DNA from: Thermoleophilia bacterium
Lineage (GTDB): Bacteria > Actinomycetota > Thermoleophilia > Miltoncostaeales > Miltoncostaeaceae
DNA: 37,781 bases
Direction of reading: 5' to 3'
Assembly: GCA_016780995.1 (NCBI GenBank)
Contig: JADHKZ010000004.1
Span: 1-37,781 of the forward strand
In this document: in pieces, positions 1 through 8,452 of the stretch
How positions within the stretch are numbered: position 1 is the first letter of the stretch
Layout of the letters: each line of letters begins with the position of its first letter
The notes under the pieces: model-generated
Databases searched by the model: none
What the model was told of the DNA's origin: nothing
The model's input: only the letters and a program-made list of their open reading frames with translations
Position numbers and translations under genes: made by a program

Positions 1-5
1 ACCCG

Positions 6-1544
6 TTGGCTGCTGACCCGCCCCGCACCCGCCGCCGGCCCCGCCTTGTGCTGGGGGGCCTGGCCGCCTGCGCCGCCGTGGCGGGCGTGGGCGCCGCCGC
101 CGCGGTGGTGACCGCGGCCACGGCCGACCCACCGCCGTGCGAGGCGTGCCAGGGCTTCGCCACGGGTGAGGTGCTGCAGGATCCGCCGGTGATGCAGTCA
201 CGGCGTGGACTGCTGGACGTGGTCATGACCCCGCGCACGCGCACCGTGGACATCGGGGGCCGCGACGTGTCGAGCCAGACGTACGCATCCACCTTCGCCG
301 CGCCCACGTGGGTGGTGGATCCGGGCGACGACCTGAACGTGCTGCTCCGCAACCGCCTTCCCCCGGGTTACCTGCCCGAGACGCAGGACCTCAACAACTT
401 CGTGCAGCCCAAGGGGGCCATCACCAACCTGCACGTGCACGGCCTCCACGTGTCGCCGGACTCGCCGCAGGACAACGTGTTCCTCACCATCCGGCCGGGA
501 CAGAACTACCAGTACCGGTACCAGCTGCCCGCCAATCACCCATCGGGCGTGTTCTGGTACCACCCGCACCACCACAGGTACGTCGACATGCAGACCTTCG
601 CGGGCCAGGCGGGGACCATCATCGTGCGCGGTGGGCTTGACGACCTGCCGGGCGTGGGCGACCTGCGCGACCGGGTGATGGTGTTCCAGAACACCGAGGT
701 GCGCGGGTCGTCCACGGCGGCCAGCCAGGCGCGGCCACCCAAGGACCGGCTCATCCTCATCAACGGTCAGTTGCAGCCGCGCATCGACATCCGCCCGGGT
801 GAATCGCAGCGGTGGCGCCTGGTCAACGCATCCACGGAGAGGTTCCTGAAGTTCCTCCCGGTCGGGGGGGAGTACTTCCTGCTCGCACGCGACGGGGTGA
901 CCCTGCGCACCCCCCAGCGGCTGTCCACCATCTTCCTGGCCCCCGGACAGCGATTCGAGGTGCTGGTGCGCGCGGGCGCGCAGCGGGGTGACTTCAAGCT
1001 GGTGCAGCAGTACTTCCAGCAGCGGCCCACGCCCTTCGGCATACAGCCCGAGGTGCAGGTGGCCACCGTCCGGGTGGACGGCGATGGCCAGCCGCGGCGA
1101 CCCGTGCCCCGGGTCCTCGACCAGGTGGATGACCTGCGCGGCGACGACGTGCCCATCGCGGCGCGCCGCCGCGTGGTGTTCACGCAGAACCCCGCGAAGG
1201 CGGAGTTCTTCGTAAATGGCAAGCGCTTCGCGCACACGCCGGGCGGGAAGCCCCGGCCCATGTTCAGCCCCCGGCTGAACACCGTGGAGGAGTGGTTGCT
1301 GGTCAACGACAGCCCCGAGTGGCACAACTTCCACATCCACATCGACCCGTACCAGGTGGTGGCCCGTAACGGGAAGCCCGTTACGGGCCAGCCGGAGTGG
1401 GCCGACTCGCTGGCCATGCCGCCGAACAGTCGCATCACCATTCGCCAGCGGTTCTCCGACTTCACCGGGCGATTCGTCTTCCACTGCCACGTGCTGGTGC
1501 ACGAGGACAAGGGGATGATGGCCGAGGTGCGGGTAGTGCCCTAG
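6..1544 (+). CDS. Multicopper oxidase, membrane-anchored or exported; 5' end uncertain
   Basis: All four copper-binding motifs of multicopper oxidases (laccase/CotA/CueO type) are visible: HVH at residues 143-145, WYHPHHH at 184-190, HNFHIH at 440-445, and HCHVLVHEDKGM from residue 493. The last carries the type-1 Cys, His and axial Met. The enzyme should oxidise a substrate and reduce oxygen to water outside the cytoplasm. The N-terminus is arginine-rich (RTRRRPR) followed by one hydrophobic segment at about residues 14-38, so it is a Tat-like signal or an anchor; the twin-arginine motif is not canonical. A CEAC pair follows at 45-48. The apparent start is a TTG six bases from the window edge with no visible ribosome site, so the true start may lie upstream. 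The natural substrate cannot be read from sequence. The 3' end shares CTAG with the convergent neighbour. Confidence 0.9.
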   Translation: MAADPPRTRRRPRLVLGGLAACAAVAGVGAAAAVVTAATADPPPCEACQGFATGEVLQDPPVMQSRRGLLDVVMTPRTRTVDIGGRDVSSQTYASTFAAPTWVVDPGDDLNVLLRNRLPPGYLPETQDLNNFVQPKGAITNLHVHGLHVSPDSPQDNVFLTIRPGQNYQYRYQLPANHPSGVFWYHPHHHRYVDMQTFAGQAGTIIVRGGLDDLPGVGDLRDRVMVFQNTEVRGSSTAASQARPPKDRLILINGQLQPRIDIRPGESQRWRLVNASTERFLKFLPVGGEYFLLARDGVTLRTPQRLSTIFLAPGQRFEVLVRAGAQRGDFKLVQQYFQQRPTPFGIQPEVQVATVRVDGDGQPRRPVPRVLDQVDDLRGDDVPIAARRRVVFTQNPAKAEFFVNGKRFAHTPGGKPRPMFSPRLNTVEEWLLVNDSPEWHNFHIHIDPYQVVARNGKPVTGQPEWADSLAMPPNSRITIRQRFSDFTGRFVFHCHVLVHEDKGMMAEVRVVP

Positions 1545-3355
1545 CCCCGTGCGGGCAACGCGGACCTCGTGGGCGATGCGGCCCTCTCGGGCGTGGGGCG
1601 CCGCGACCCCAGCAGGGCAGCCACGACCGCGCCCGCGGTGATGAGCACGAGCCCGGTGATGTCGCCACCGGTGGTGACGGCATCGAGGAACCAGAAGGAC
1701 AGGAGCGTGTTGGTGACCGGGGCCAGCACGCCCTCGGCACCGACCACGTCGGCGCTGATCCGGGACAGGGCCCACGAACGCCCCAGCGTGGGCACGAGTT
1801 GGGCCCCGAGCGCCGCGAGGGCCAGTGCCCCGTACTCCGACGCCGTCAGGTCGAAGGCCTCGGCGCCCTCGAGCACGGCGCCCACGGCCAGCGCCACCAC
1901 CGCGGCCGACGCGGCCGAGGCCAACGCCACGTCGATCACGTTGGCGTGCTGGAGTGCCTGCTTGGTGACGATGACGGAGCCGGCGAAGACGGCTGCGGAC
2001 CCCAGCGCGAGCGCCACGCCCGCAGGGCTGCCCATGGCGTCGGATGCAATGGCGACCGCCCCGCCCACGATGAGCGCCACGCCGGCCACCACGCCCATGG
2101 TGGGGCGCGTGCGGTACGCGAGTACCCCGAGGACCACCACCCACAGCGGGGCGGTCATGGCGAGCCCCGTCGCCGGGCCGGACCCCACCAAGGGTACCGA
2201 CTTCAGGTACAGCGCGAGGTTCACCACGTAAATGCCCCCTGCCATGGATGCCAGCACGATCCCGCGGCGGGTGGACGGCATCGCCGGCGTGCGCGACATC
2301 CTCAGCACCCCCAGCCCGATCGCCGCGCCCAGCGACAGCAGGCCGGAGAGCACGTACGGGGTGGTGCGGTTCATGGCCACCTCGTTGGCGGCCAGCGACG
2401 TGACGCCGGCCACGAGCATGAGGGCGCCGAAGATGACGGCCACAACCACGGGCGACCGCTCGCGGTCCTCGCCCGCCTCCCGGTATCCCGCCAGCAGGAT
2501 GACCGCGGCGGCGAAGAGCGAGAGGGCCAGCATGGCGTTTGCCGCGTGCTCAGCCGGGTCCTGGCCGCCGAACGGCGGCTGCACGCCGCGGTGCGACGCC
2601 TCGATGGTCAGGAGGCCGATGGCCAGGATCGTCGCGGTGCCCCACCGGGCCCCCGCGCGCCCGGCGATGGCGATCGTCCCGGCCATCGCCAAGGGAACCA
2701 GCGGGCCGATCTCGAGCAGCAGTCCTATGCCTGCGATGGCCGTCACGGCGACGAACGACGCCATTGCCACGGGCTGTCGGAAGGCACCGCGCACCGGAAC
2801 GGCGGGGTTCCCCCAGGCCAGCACGAAGCCCCCGCCCACGAGGAAGCCCGCCAGGTACCCCACCACGAGCCAGGCCACGATCTCCTCCACGCCGAATTGC
2901 GGCGGGATGTCATGCATGGCGAACAGCAGCGGGCCGGTGAGCGCACCCCCGGCCAGACTGACCGCCGCGGCGATGGCGGCGAATCGCACTCCCTGGCCGA
3001 GGTCCTGAAGCCAGCACCCGGCGCGCCGCAGCCACGTGGCGCAGGCGAGGATCACCGCGGCGTGGACCACCACCGTGGCCGCCACCAGTACGCCCGAGCG
3101 GTCGTGCATGACCACCTGCCCGACCGCGTCCCCCAGGATCACGGCCGGCCACAGGGAGCGGCCGACGCGCGCGAGGAGCGTCGACCCGACTCCCGGCAGC
3201 AGGAGGATGGGGGAGACCTGCAGCGCCGTCAGGGCGACCGAGTACGACAGCAGGGTCGCGACAAGCGCGACGAGCGCCACCCCCGCGGCGGTGAGCCACC
3301 ATGCGCGGGTTGCAAGGACGGCGCGCGAGGGAACGAGCCCGTTCACGCGCGGCAC
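1541..3355 (-). CDS. MASE1-domain / EamA-domain fusion membrane protein
   Basis: About 604 residues, almost all hydrophobic. Residues roughly 15-290 look like a MASE1 integral-membrane sensory domain: a 'VSPILLLPGVGSTLL...LWPAVILGD' start and a later 'VVGYLAGFLVGGGFVLAW' segment. Residues roughly 310-590 look like two EamA (drug/metabolite transporter) repeats, the first around 'GPATGLAMTAPLWVVVLGV' and the second around 'ADVVGAEGVLAPVTNTLL'. MASE1 is normally joined to histidine kinase or GGDEF output domains, so the pairing with a transporter fold is unusual. No soluble catalytic domain is present. The start is a GTG with a weak ribosome site; another GTG lies three codons in. It is just downstream of the initiator tRNA and its hairpin. 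Function is inferred: a sensor-gated or simply fused small-molecule transporter. Confidence 0.75.
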   Translation of the reverse strand: MPRVNGLVPSRAVLATRAWWLTAAGVALVALVATLLSYSVALTALQVSPILLLPGVGSTLLARVGRSLWPAVILGDAVGQVVMHDRSGVLVAATVVVHAAVILACATWLRRAGCWLQDLGQGVRFAAIAAAVSLAGGALTGPLLFAMHDIPPQFGVEEIVAWLVVGYLAGFLVGGGFVLAWGNPAVPVRGAFRQPVAMASFVAVTAIAGIGLLLEIGPLVPLAMAGTIAIAGRAGARWGTATILAIGLLTIEASHRGVQPPFGGQDPAEHAANAMLALSLFAAAVILLAGYREAGEDRERSPVVVAVIFGALMLVAGVTSLAANEVAMNRTTPYVLSGLLSLGAAIGLGVLRMSRTPAMPSTRRGIVLASMAGGIYVVNLALYLKSVPLVGSGPATGLAMTAPLWVVVLGVLAYRTRPTMGVVAGVALIVGGAVAIASDAMGSPAGVALALGSAAVFAGSVIVTKQALQHANVIDVALASAASAAVVALAVGAVLEGAEAFDLTASEYGALALAALGAQLVPTLGRSWALSRISADVVGAEGVLAPVTNTLLSFWFLDAVTTGGDITGLVLITAGAVVAALLGSRRPTPERAASPTRSALPARG

Positions 3356-3362
3356 CCTACGC

Positions 3363-3395
3363 GAAGGGCCCGCCTCTCCCGAGCGCGGGCCCTTC
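3363..3395 (-). terminator. Hairpin downstream of tRNA-fMet
   Basis: Perfect 11-bp inverted repeat: GAAGGGCCCGC at 3363-3373 and its complement at 3385-3395, with an 11-nt loop. It begins 3 nt past the tRNA 3' end and lies before the MASE1-EamA start. There is no clear U-tract, so it may be a terminator of the GC-rich type or a processing hairpin. Confidence 0.6.
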
Positions 3396-3398
3396 TCA

Positions 3399-3472
<74 letters not shown>

Positions 3473-3506
3473 GCGTCTCGTGAATGTAGCACCCAACCCT
3501 CATCAC

Positions 3507-3534
3507 TGGACAGGGGGCGAGACCGACCTAGGGT
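3507..3534 (+). promoter_or_regulatory. Candidate promoter for mgsA
   Basis: TGGACA at 3507-3512 and TAGGGT at 3529-3534 are separated by 16 bp. They lie about 40 bp before the methylglyoxal synthase start, in the gap after the divergent tRNA. The match to TTGACA/TATAAT is partial. Confidence 0.4.
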
Positions 3535-3575
3535 GACGCCCGATTCCACGCGGACCACCTCGGGAGGTGACGGCC

Positions 3576-4043
3576 ATGATGCACCAGCGGAAGCGGATCG
3601 TGATGATCGCGCACGACAACAGGAAGCTCGACATGCTCGAATGGGCGCGCGACCACTACGACGTGCTGCGTCACCACGAGCTGCACGCCACCGGCACCAC
3701 CGGCGGCATCATCGCCGACGACCTGGCACTCGACGTTCATCGGTTCCTGTCAGGCCCCCTGGGCGGCGACCAGCAGGTGGGCGCGGCCCTGGCCGAGGGG
3801 CGGCTCGACGTGGTGATCTTCTTCTGGGATCCGCTTGAGCCCCAGCCCCACGACGTGGACGTGAAGGCCCTGCTGCGCATCGCGGTGGTGCACAACTGCC
3901 CCATCGCGTGCAACCGGGCCACTGCCGACTTCCTGCTGGCCAGCCCCCTCATCAACGAGGACTACCGGCCGGCGGCGTCGCCGGGCGACCTGGCGCCCGA
4001 GGAGCGGCACATCACCGACATCGGGTTGGCCGTCAGGAGCTGA
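3576..4043 (+). CDS. mgsA: Methylglyoxal synthase
   Basis: Converts dihydroxyacetone phosphate to methylglyoxal and phosphate, a cytosolic bypass of lower glycolysis used when phosphate is short. The 155-residue protein matches the family length and shows AHD at 12-14, ATGTTGG at 38-44, GGDQQ at 63-67, FFWDP at 82-86, PHDVDVKALLRI at 91-102 and NRATAD at 113-118. By analogy with the E. coli enzyme, Asp65, His92 and Asp95 correspond to catalytic and substrate-binding residues. The ATG at 3576 was chosen because GGGAGGTGA lies about 6 nt upstream; a GTG at 3567 overlaps that ribosome site and is less likely. The 3' end overlaps the convergent MOSC gene by 11 bp. Confidence 0.95.
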   Translation: MMHQRKRIVMIAHDNRKLDMLEWARDHYDVLRHHELHATGTTGGIIADDLALDVHRFLSGPLGGDQQVGAALAEGRLDVVIFFWDPLEPQPHDVDVKALLRIAVVHNCPIACNRATADFLLASPLINEDYRPAASPGDLAPEERHITDIGLAVRS

Positions 4044-4740
4044 CCCGCACGGGGTCTCCCACGGCGATCCACCCCGGGCGCACCACCCTGCAGCACGCGC
4101 CCACGTGATTGCGGCGCTCGCGGGCCAGCGCCGCGTGGGCGCGGGTGTCGCGCTCGGCGGTATCGGGGTCGCGGCTCAGCACGCCCGACCGCCGGGTGGG
4201 CGCGGTCACCTCCACCTCGGCCACGTCGCCGATGCGCAGGCGGTGACCGATCCAGTCGTCCTCGGGAAATGGATCGGCCCCGTCGGCCTCCACCACCAGG
4301 TTCGGGCGAAAGCGCCGCCGGTCCACGTCCTCGCCCGCCCACTCCGACACCTGCCGGATGGATGACTCGGCCAGCAGCGCCACCGGCTGCGCGGCGTGGG
4401 CACCCGGGGGGGACCGCACCACCTGCACGGGGGCATCGTCGTCGCGGTCCAGCGCGGCGTCCACGGCATGGGCCAGCGCCGGGTCATCCCAGGGCCACTC
4501 CTGGCCGTCCGGGCCGTCCACCACCACGTCATCACCCTGCGCGGCATCGCGGCACCGTGCGCGGAACGTGAGCAGCGCGGGGTTGCGCAGCGCCATGAGG
4601 GCCGCGCCCTCCACGGGGTCGAACGGCATGAACCTCCGGTCGCCCACCACCCCGAGCGGCCCGATGAAGGCCCGGCGCAGGCGCTCGCCGCCCATCGACG
4701 CCACCGGGTAGCGCCAGAGATCGGACACCAGCCCGACCAC
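4033..4740 (-). CDS. MOSC domain-containing protein lacking the usual cysteine
   Basis: A 235-residue protein with the MOSC N-terminal beta-barrel signature (VVGLVSDLWRYPVASMGGE at the start) and a C-terminal MOSC domain (FRPNLVVE, DDWIGHRLRIGDVAEVEV, then PGWIAVGDPVRV). MOSC proteins of the mARC/YcbX type carry molybdenum cofactor-sulfur and reduce N-hydroxylated substrates. Here the segment that normally reads like 'PCxRCxxTTxDPDT' reads 'APTRRSGVLSRDPDT', so both expected cysteines are absent. Activity with the cofactor is therefore doubtful, or a different ligand is used. The GTG at 4740 is preferred because AGGAG overlapping the upstream gene's stop precedes it; a TTG at 4761 would overlap that gene by 14 nt. 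Confidence 0.75.
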   Translation of the reverse strand: MVGLVSDLWRYPVASMGGERLRRAFIGPLGVVGDRRFMPFDPVEGAALMALRNPALLTFRARCRDAAQGDDVVVDGPDGQEWPWDDPALAHAVDAALDRDDDAPVQVVRSPPGAHAAQPVALLAESSIRQVSEWAGEDVDRRRFRPNLVVEADGADPFPEDDWIGHRLRIGDVAEVEVTAPTRRSGVLSRDPDTAERDTRAHAALARERRNHVGACCRVVRPGWIAVGDPVRVSS

Positions 4741-4747
4741 GGCGCTC

Positions 4748-4930
4748 CTACGTGAGGACAATCGCGAGCACGATGACGATGATGAGCAGGATCGCCAGCG
4801 TGGCGTACACCAGGCGCACCGCCCGGTTTGCTCCCACCGTCACCACGCGTGCGTTCTCGCGCTTCTTCGCGATGACCTCCGGGTCGGTCTCGCGCTCCGG
4901 CCAGTCATCGTCCTCGTCGTCCCAACCCAT
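4748..4930 (-). CDS. Small membrane protein, 60 residues, unknown function
   Basis: The N-terminal 30 residues are strongly acidic and charged (DDEDDDWPERE). A single hydrophobic helix fills residues about 40-59 (LVYATLAILLIIVIVLAIVL), ending at the C-terminus as in a tail-anchored protein. It lies between the sigma factor gene and the MOSC gene, all on the same strand, and its stop codon overlaps the MOSC ribosome site. No family was recognised. The ATG start is preceded by a GA-rich segment (TCTCTCCCCC on the coding strand is not a good ribosome site), so translation initiation is unclear. Confidence 0.55.
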   Translation of the reverse strand: MGWDDEDDDWPERETDPEVIAKKRENARVVTVGANRAVRLVYATLAILLIIVIVLAIVLT

Positions 4931-4948
4931 GGGGGAGAGAGTAGCGAG

Positions 4949-5072
4949 CGCGGGGCGGGTTCAAGGGGTGGCGACTACCGCAGCCGGGGCGATCGCGCCG
5001 CCCCCCAGCGAAGCCGGATGGGAAGCGCGCCGCCGTCGGCGAGTTGTCGCCAGCCCTTGAACCCGCCCCGCG
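4949..5072. repeat. Long imperfect inverted repeat after the sigma factor gene
   Basis: Arms at 4949-4978 and 5043-5072 are reverse complements at 28 of 30 positions, separated by 64 bp. The distal arm starts 9-10 nt after the sigma factor stop codon on the minus strand, so the transcript could fold into a 30-bp stem. No U-tract follows. It could be a terminator or attenuator, an RNase processing site, or a miniature inverted-repeat element. Confidence 0.8.
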
Positions 5073-5080
5073 GGAGCGGG

Positions 5081-6163
5081 CTAGGCGACCTCGGCGAGGC
5101 CGCGGATGTCCATCATGCCGGCGAGCTTCTGCAGCGCCTGGTTCTCGATCTGGCGGATGCGCTCGCGGGTGACGTTGAAGGTGCGCCCCACCTCGTCGAG
5201 GGTGCGGGGCTGCTCGCCGCCCAGGCCGTAGCGCAGCTCCAGCACGCGGCGCTCGCGGTACGACAGGCTGTTGAGCACCTCCTGCAGGGCCTCGTTGCGC
5301 AGGGTCTCGTCGGCGGCGGCCTCCGGGGAGATGGCCTTCTCGTCGGCGATGAACTGACCGAACTCCGACTCCTCCTCGTCACCCACCGGCTTCTCCAGCG
5401 ACACGGGCGTCTGCGCGCTGCGGCGGATGGACTCCACCTCGGCCTCGGTGAGGCCGATGGAGGCGCCGATCTCGGCGTTGCTGGGGTCGCGCCCCAGTTC
5501 GGCCAGCAGCTTGCGCTCGGTGCGGTTGATCTTGTTGAGCTTCTCCACCACGTGCACGGGCATGCGGATGGTGCGGCCCTTGTCGGCGATGGCGCGCGCC
5601 ACGGCCTGGCGGATCCACCACGTGGCGTACGTGGAGAACTTGTAGCCCTTGCGGTAGTCGAACTTCTCGGCCGCGCGCACCAGGCCCAGCGTGCCCTCCT
5701 GGATGAGGTCGAGGAACGCCAGGCCCTGGTTCCGGTAGTTCTTGGCGATCGAGACCACGAGGCGCAGGTTGCTCTCGACCATCTTCTGCTTGGCGGCGAG
5801 GTCGCCCTCCTCGATGAGCTTGGCCAGCTCCACTTCCTGGGCTGCGGTGAGAAGCGGGATGCGGCCGATGTCGCGGAGGAACAGCTGCAGGAGGTCGGTG
5901 GTGCTCTCGGCCTTGGCGGCCACGCGGCGGGGACGCTCGGCCTCCTCGGCCAGCTTGGCGCGGCGCTCCTGGGCCTCGGGCTCCTCGAGCAGCTCGATGC
6001 CCATCTCGTCGATGTGCGTGTAGAGGGCTTCGGCATCGTCCTGGACGATGTCCATGCCCTGCAGCGCCTCGGCGACCTCCTCGATGCCGAGGAACCCCTG
6101 CTCCTGCCCGCGCGTGAGGAGGACCTGCATCTCCTCGTGGCCCACGATCTCCTTGAGCGTCAT
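5081..6163 (-). CDS. RNA polymerase primary-type sigma factor (RpoD/SigA family)
   Basis: A 360-residue sigma-70 protein. Region 1.1-like residues 1-60 contain '[14 protein letters not shown]'. Region 1.2 begins near 88 ([16 protein letters not shown]). Region 2 includes [12 protein letters not shown], then [36 protein letters not shown], which binds the -10 element. Region 3 starts at [13 protein letters not shown]. Region 4 carries [13 protein letters not shown] and the helix-turn-helix [13 protein letters not shown]. The presence of regions 1.1, 1.2, 2, 3 and 4 and the near-consensus motifs make it a housekeeping or closely related group 2 factor. ATG is preceded by GGAGGGGACGG, a strong ribosome site. 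It is separated by a 296-bp leader region from the upstream TPR gene. Confidence 0.93.
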   Translation of the reverse strand: MTLKEIVGHEEMQVLLTRGQEQGFLGIEEVAEALQGMDIVQDDAEALYTHIDEMGIELLEEPEAQERRAKLAEEAERPRRVAAKAESTTDLLQLFLRDIGRIPLLTAAQEVELAKLIEEGDLAAKQKMVESNLRLVVSIAKNYRNQGLAFLDLIQEGTLGLVRAAEKFDYRKGYKFSTYATWWIRQAVARAIADKGRTIRMPVHVVEKLNKINRTERKLLAELGRDPSNAEIGASIGLTEAEVESIRRSAQTPVSLEKPVGDEEESEFGQFIADEKAISPEAAADETLRNEALQEVLNSLSYRERRVLELRYGLGGEQPRTLDEVGRTFNVTRERIRQIENQALQKLAGMMDIRGLAEVA

Positions 6164-6459
6164 CTCGTTCCGTCCCCTCCGGCCCGGCTTGCGCCGGGCG
6201 ACTCGTCACCGGAACCGGGGCGGCGGGTGCCGTCCGGTCCTCCTGCCGGGCTTCCGTGCCCGGGACCTGCCCTTCTCACCCGATGGCCAGGGGCCTCGCC
6301 GGGGATCCAGCGAGCCGGTGCGCACGACCGGCATGATGCTTTCGGCAGTCTCCCCACCGGCCCTTATGGACCGGTTAAGGGGTTCGCGGGTGAGGGTAAA
6401 CATCCTGCCCCCCGGTGTCAGGGGGGATCGGGGGGATCCTTACCGTTTCGTCACCAAGA
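6164..6459 (-). promoter_or_regulatory. Sigma factor upstream region with 5' hairpins
   Basis: No gene was seen in these 296 bp. Just before the sigma factor ribosome site the minus strand has a 7-bp hairpin capped by GCAA, a GNRA tetraloop (6182-6199), and a second 6-bp hairpin lies at 6246-6263. AT-richer patches near 6370-6400 and 6440-6460 are the likely promoter zone, but no good pair of -35 and -10 elements was found. It may be a long structured leader. Confidence 0.35.
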
Positions 6460-7140
6460 TCACCCGTTCGTGCGGGTGCCGCGCTGCGCGCGCGCCTGGT
6501 CCTCGATGCCCTCCAGCAGTGCCGTGGCGGTGCGGCCCAGCGGGGTGTCGGGGTCGATGCGCACGACGCGGCGCCACGACGACAGGACGTCCCCGCCCGC
6601 GCGGCGGTAGGTGGCCAGCCAGCCCCTGTTGAACCACGCCAGCTGGCTCTCGGGGTTGTCGCGCGTGATGCGCGAAAGGGTTGCCGCCGCGCGCCGGAGG
6701 CCGGCATCCCCCGTGGCGGCGTCGGCCATGGCCAGGCCGATGACCGGGTCGATGGCGTCGGGGTCGGCGGCGCGGGCGCGGCGATAGGCATCGGCAGCGG
6801 CATCCTGCGCGCCCGCGCGCTGCTCTGCTGCTCCCAGTCGCATGAGCGACGCCGAGTCGTCGGCTCGGGCCTCGTCGCGGTAGCGCTCCACCTGGTCGGA
6901 GGGGGAGAGGGACGCGATGTCGTCCGGCACCGGGTCACCCAGCACCATCGCAAGCGGGGGAAGGTCGGTGGGGCCGGTGAGCTCCTGGCCGGGCGCGGCC
7001 ACCACGCCCACCACGATGGGCTGGGCCTCGTCGGGCGCGGCGAGCTGCGTGGTGCCGCCCAGCGCGAGGGCGCCCGCGATGACCGCGCCCGCCACCACCA
7101 GGCCCGCTGCAACCACCGCCAAGATGCCCCGGGCGCTCAT
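6460..7140 (-). CDS. Membrane-anchored TPR-like protein
   Basis: A 226-residue protein with one hydrophobic helix at residues 5-28 and an extracytoplasmic-looking remainder. Residues about 95-190 are alanine-rich helices with TPR features: 'ASLMRLGAAEQRAGAQDAAADAYRRARAADPDAIDP' followed by 'PESQLAWFNRGWLATYRRAGG'. TPR proteins act as scaffolds; no partner can be assigned. The reading frame stays open upstream to 7659, but that part overlaps the DUF1116 gene in another frame and codes for nothing recognisable, so the ATG at 7140 is used. An ATG at 7158 is an alternative. It follows the DUF1116 gene by 52 bp on the same strand. Confidence 0.7.
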   Translation of the reverse strand: MSARGILAVVAAGLVVAGAVIAGALALGGTTQLAAPDEAQPIVVGVVAAPGQELTGPTDLPPLAMVLGDPVPDDIASLSPSDQVERYRDEARADDSASLMRLGAAEQRAGAQDAAADAYRRARAADPDAIDPVIGLAMADAATGDAGLRRAAATLSRITRDNPESQLAWFNRGWLATYRRAGGDVLSSWRRVVRIDPDTPLGRTATALLEGIEDQARAQRGTRTNG

Positions 7141-7192
7141 GGCTTGGCAGTGTGCCATCGCGTGCGTCGCGGCACGCGGGACGACCGTCCCC

Positions 7193-8416
7193 TCAGGACG
7201 TTGTCGGCGGCACCAGGGCGTCGAGGGCGTCGCGCACCGCGGCCAGCGGCACGCGCACGGTGCCCGTGCCCACCCAGGCGCCGTCGGTACGACCTGCGAT
7301 GCCCGTGGCGATGGCCGGGCCCTCACCGGCGTCGAGGCACAGGCGCGCGTCGATGGCCACCTCGGCGCAGGAGATGAGCCCCTGGTCGCCCGTCCACGTG
7401 GCCGCGTCGGGGGCGGAGGTGCCGGGGTCGAGGCGGGGATCGTCGGCGATGGGGGCGGGGGCGGTGAACCACGCCCCGGGGAGGCCGGCCAGCATGATCC
7501 CCACGTCGGTGCCGTTCCCCGCCATCGCGGTGACCAGGCTGGACCGCCCCGAGCCGGCGGTGGCCTGCAGCATGGCCCGGGCGGCGGCGGCCATGAGGGG
7601 CATGGCCAGCCGCCCGGTGCCGACCATTGGCGCCAGCGCCGGCACGGCGTCGAGGGCACGCGACGCCAGTCCCGGCATAAGCGCGCTCATGAGCAGGAGC
7701 GACGCCGCGCGCGGCGTGGCCGCGGGCTCGTCGCCCATCGCGGAGGCCGTGCGGAGCATGTCCAGGAGGTCGATGGGGCCTGTGGCGCCCAGGGCCGCGG
7801 CCGCGCCGGGTGCCACGCGGTCGGCGAGCAGCCTCTGGCGCGTGAGCAGCTGCCGGCTGGGTGACCCCGGTGGCAGCCCGTCGCCGGCGCCGTCCGACAT
7901 GGGGGCCCAGGCATCGGCCCCCGTGGCGTCGTCATGCACCGCCCATGCGGCCATGGAGGGGGAGAGGACGCCGCACATGGTGGCGGCCACGCCGTGGCCG
8001 TCGCCGGGCTCCAGGGCGATGGCGCCCTGGGCGATGAGCGCGGCGGCGTCGCCCTGGTCGGGCGCCCAGCCCTCAAGCACCGCCGCGCGCGCCACCTGGG
8101 CACGCATGGCCGGGCCCATGGCGTCCCATTCGCAGGGAGGACCGGCGTGGAGGATGATGCGGCCGTTCATGCCGGGCACCAGGTCGGCGGCGATCCCCGC
8201 GCCCACCAGGTGCGGCCGGGCGGCGTCCAGCCGCTCCAGGGCCTCGCGGTTGCCCTGCTCCACGGCGTCGTCGGCGTATGCCCGGGTGAGCCGCGCCACG
8301 TCGGCGAGGTCGCCGCGTGCCGGGGGAGACCACTCCACCACCAGGGGCTCCACCCCCTGGTCGCGCAGCGACTGCTCCACGCGCGGGGCATCGATGGTGG
8401 CGATGGCCAGTGCCAT
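7193..8416 (-). CDS. DUF1116 family protein (AllG/YlbE-like)
   Basis: A 407-residue protein resembling the DUF1116 family, with the hallmark stretch 'GMNGRIILHAGPPCEWDAM' near residue 82, 'AAVLEGWA' near 111, 'GVLSPSMAAWAVHD' near 148 and 'LLLMSALMPGLASRAL' near 240. In E. coli the DUF1116 protein AllG works with FdrA and AllH in oxamate carbamoyltransferase. Here neither partner is adjacent; an FdrA-like gene lies about 9 kb away. No catalytic residue can be assigned. There is no ribosome site, but TAGCAT lies 6 nt before the ATG, suggesting a leaderless message. The upstream TauE/SafE gene ends 36 bp before it. Confidence 0.7.
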   Translation of the reverse strand: MALAIATIDAPRVEQSLRDQGVEPLVVEWSPPARGDLADVARLTRAYADDAVEQGNREALERLDAARPHLVGAGIAADLVPGMNGRIILHAGPPCEWDAMGPAMRAQVARAAVLEGWAPDQGDAAALIAQGAIALEPGDGHGVAATMCGVLSPSMAAWAVHDDATGADAWAPMSDGAGDGLPPGSPSRQLLTRQRLLADRVAPGAAAALGATGPIDLLDMLRTASAMGDEPAATPRAASLLLMSALMPGLASRALDAVPALAPMVGTGRLAMPLMAAAARAMLQATAGSGRSSLVTAMAGNGTDVGIMLAGLPGAWFTAPAPIADDPRLDPGTSAPDAATWTGDQGLISCAEVAIDARLCLDAGEGPAIATGIAGRTDGAWVGTGTVRVPLAAVRDALDALVPPTTS

Positions 8417-8452
8417 GCGCTGATGCTACGGCGCGCCTCGGAGGCGCCGGGG

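Noticed and set aside
4950-4978. T-arm-like GGGTTCAAG inside the inverted repeat, as a tRNA remnant
   Set aside because: No other tRNA part is nearby, and the string is part of a symmetrical repeat.
6414-6440. G-rich runs near 6414-6440 and 20401-20425 as a shared regulatory repeat
   Set aside because: Both are simple G runs with GATC between them; similarity is not beyond chance in this composition.
5018-6610. A 530-codon plus-strand frame opposite the sigma factor gene
   Set aside because: It mirrors a clear sigma-70 protein and has no recognisable domain.
7141-7659. Longer N-terminus for the TPR protein
   Set aside because: This part overlaps the DUF1116 gene and is compositionally antisense-like; the membrane helix starts at 7140.
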